From: an uncultured Aquimarina sp.
GTDB lineage: Bacteria; Bacteroidota; Bacteroidia; Flavobacteriales; Flavobacteriaceae
Reading direction: 5' to 3'
Assembly: GCA_947496705.1 (NCBI GenBank)
Contig: CANMDW010000025.1
Location: 19,095 to 83,094 of the forward strand
Length of the DNA: 64,000 nucleotides
The notes under the pieces were generated by a model. It was not told the origin of the DNA. It did not search any database and worked only from the letters and a program-made list of their open reading frames with translations. Every line of letters begins with the position of its first letter. Position 1 is the stretch's first letter. Below are positions 63,637-64,000 of this stretch, in pieces. A program made the position numbers and the translations under genes.

Positions 63637-63667
63637 TTTGCTGATAATAAAAGGGTTTATATATTTG
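63637..63667 (+). promoter_or_regulatory. rRNA promoter P2
   Basis: TTTG (63637-63640), 19 bp, then TATATTTG (63660-63667): both Bacteroidota elements are exact. A hairpin ccgc / gcgg (63671-63681) directly follows, as after P1. The remaining 270 bp are the rRNA leader; no tRNA was seen in it. Confidence 0.75.
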
Positions 63668-63941
63668 CACCCGCTTAGCGGCAGGATTGAAGTTCATATA
63701 AAAAATAGTAGTATTGGTATAGGATGTTTAAGTAGCATTTATAGGGTTCGATTCCTTAATTTACGATCTATAATTAATAGCGATGAATATTGCTTTATTA
63801 ATTACAAAAAGTTCATTGATATATTGATTGACAGCGCGTATTAGACTATTTAGTTTAATGCATAAGAATAAAGACTAGAATCATTTTAGAGATACGATTA
63901 AAAATTCCGTTGTATTGTTTTAGAATATTATTTAAAGACAA

Positions 63942-64000
63942 ACGATGAAGAGTTTGATCCTGGCTCAGGATGAACGCTAGCGGCAGGCTTAACACATGCA
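63942..64000 (+). rRNA. rrs: 16S ribosomal RNA, 5' end only
   Basis: The sequence contains gaagagtttgatcctggctc, the universal 16S start, then aggatgaacgctagcggcag and taacacatgca as in Bacteroidota. By alignment to the E. coli 5' end the mature RNA begins near 63942. The gene continues beyond the window, presumably into a full rRNA operon. Confidence 0.97.

Overview
The window is AT-rich chromosomal DNA from a member of the Bacteroidota, most likely a marine Flavobacteriaceae (Aquimarina-like; the genus is inference). The evidence is promoters of the TTTG/TANNTTTG type, no Shine-Dalgarno pattern, a type IX secretion sorting domain, a short SSB, and many families typical of flavobacteria (DUF4136, DUF4230, DUF5522, DUF1573, putative porin, CASTOR/POLLUX-like channel). 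The last 59 bases are the start of a 16S rRNA gene.

Layout. 1-7.4 kb is a decayed, rearranged stretch: the N-terminal two thirds of a TolB/tricorn-propeller amidohydrolase-type protein, an internally deleted S41 peptidase, the 3' end of a group II intron (domains V and VI), three surface-glycan-type genes (NodB deacetylase, FkbM methyltransferase, FkbH-like HAD protein), and a tyrosine recombinase pseudogene split by a 230-bp MITE with a 3-bp target duplication. 7.4-15.9 kb is one collinear minus-strand operon of eight genes: two enzymes each carrying an N-terminal Rieske domain (a glutamate-synthase-like FMN enzyme and a thiamine-diphosphate enzyme), malic enzyme, a K+ channel, a Na+/H+ antiporter, DUF2721 and two unknowns. 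16-23.4 kb is a second tightly packed minus-strand operon headed by a Crp/Fnr regulator and ending in a 1180-residue protein that combines a degenerate phosphoesterase, a kinase-like middle and an outer-membrane barrel. 23.8-33.9 kb holds housekeeping and envelope genes (ssb, CASTOR/POLLUX-like channel, lipoproteins, an ACC-deaminase-like enzyme, a glucosaminidase, hemL) and a TIR-domain protein that has lost the usual active-site glutamate, followed by a 21-bp tandem repeat array. 37.8-41.4 kb is a compact three-gene cluster: a fatty acid hydroxylase, a DarB/StlD-like ketosynthase fused to a heme-oxygenase-like diiron domain, and an unknown protein. 41.5-60.5 kb contains lysS, lipB, rnhB, a secreted metallopeptidase with a T9SS domain, a putative porin and several lipoproteins. 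60.5-64 kb holds palindromic and TIR-bearing short repeats, a YdeP-type molybdopterin oxidoreductase, tandem rRNA promoters and the 16S start.

The best candidates for undescribed biology are the ketosynthase-diiron fusion cluster, the twin-Rieske/ion-transport operon, and the kinase-like domain inside the 1180-residue outer-membrane protein. All functional statements come from reading motifs; no database search was run.
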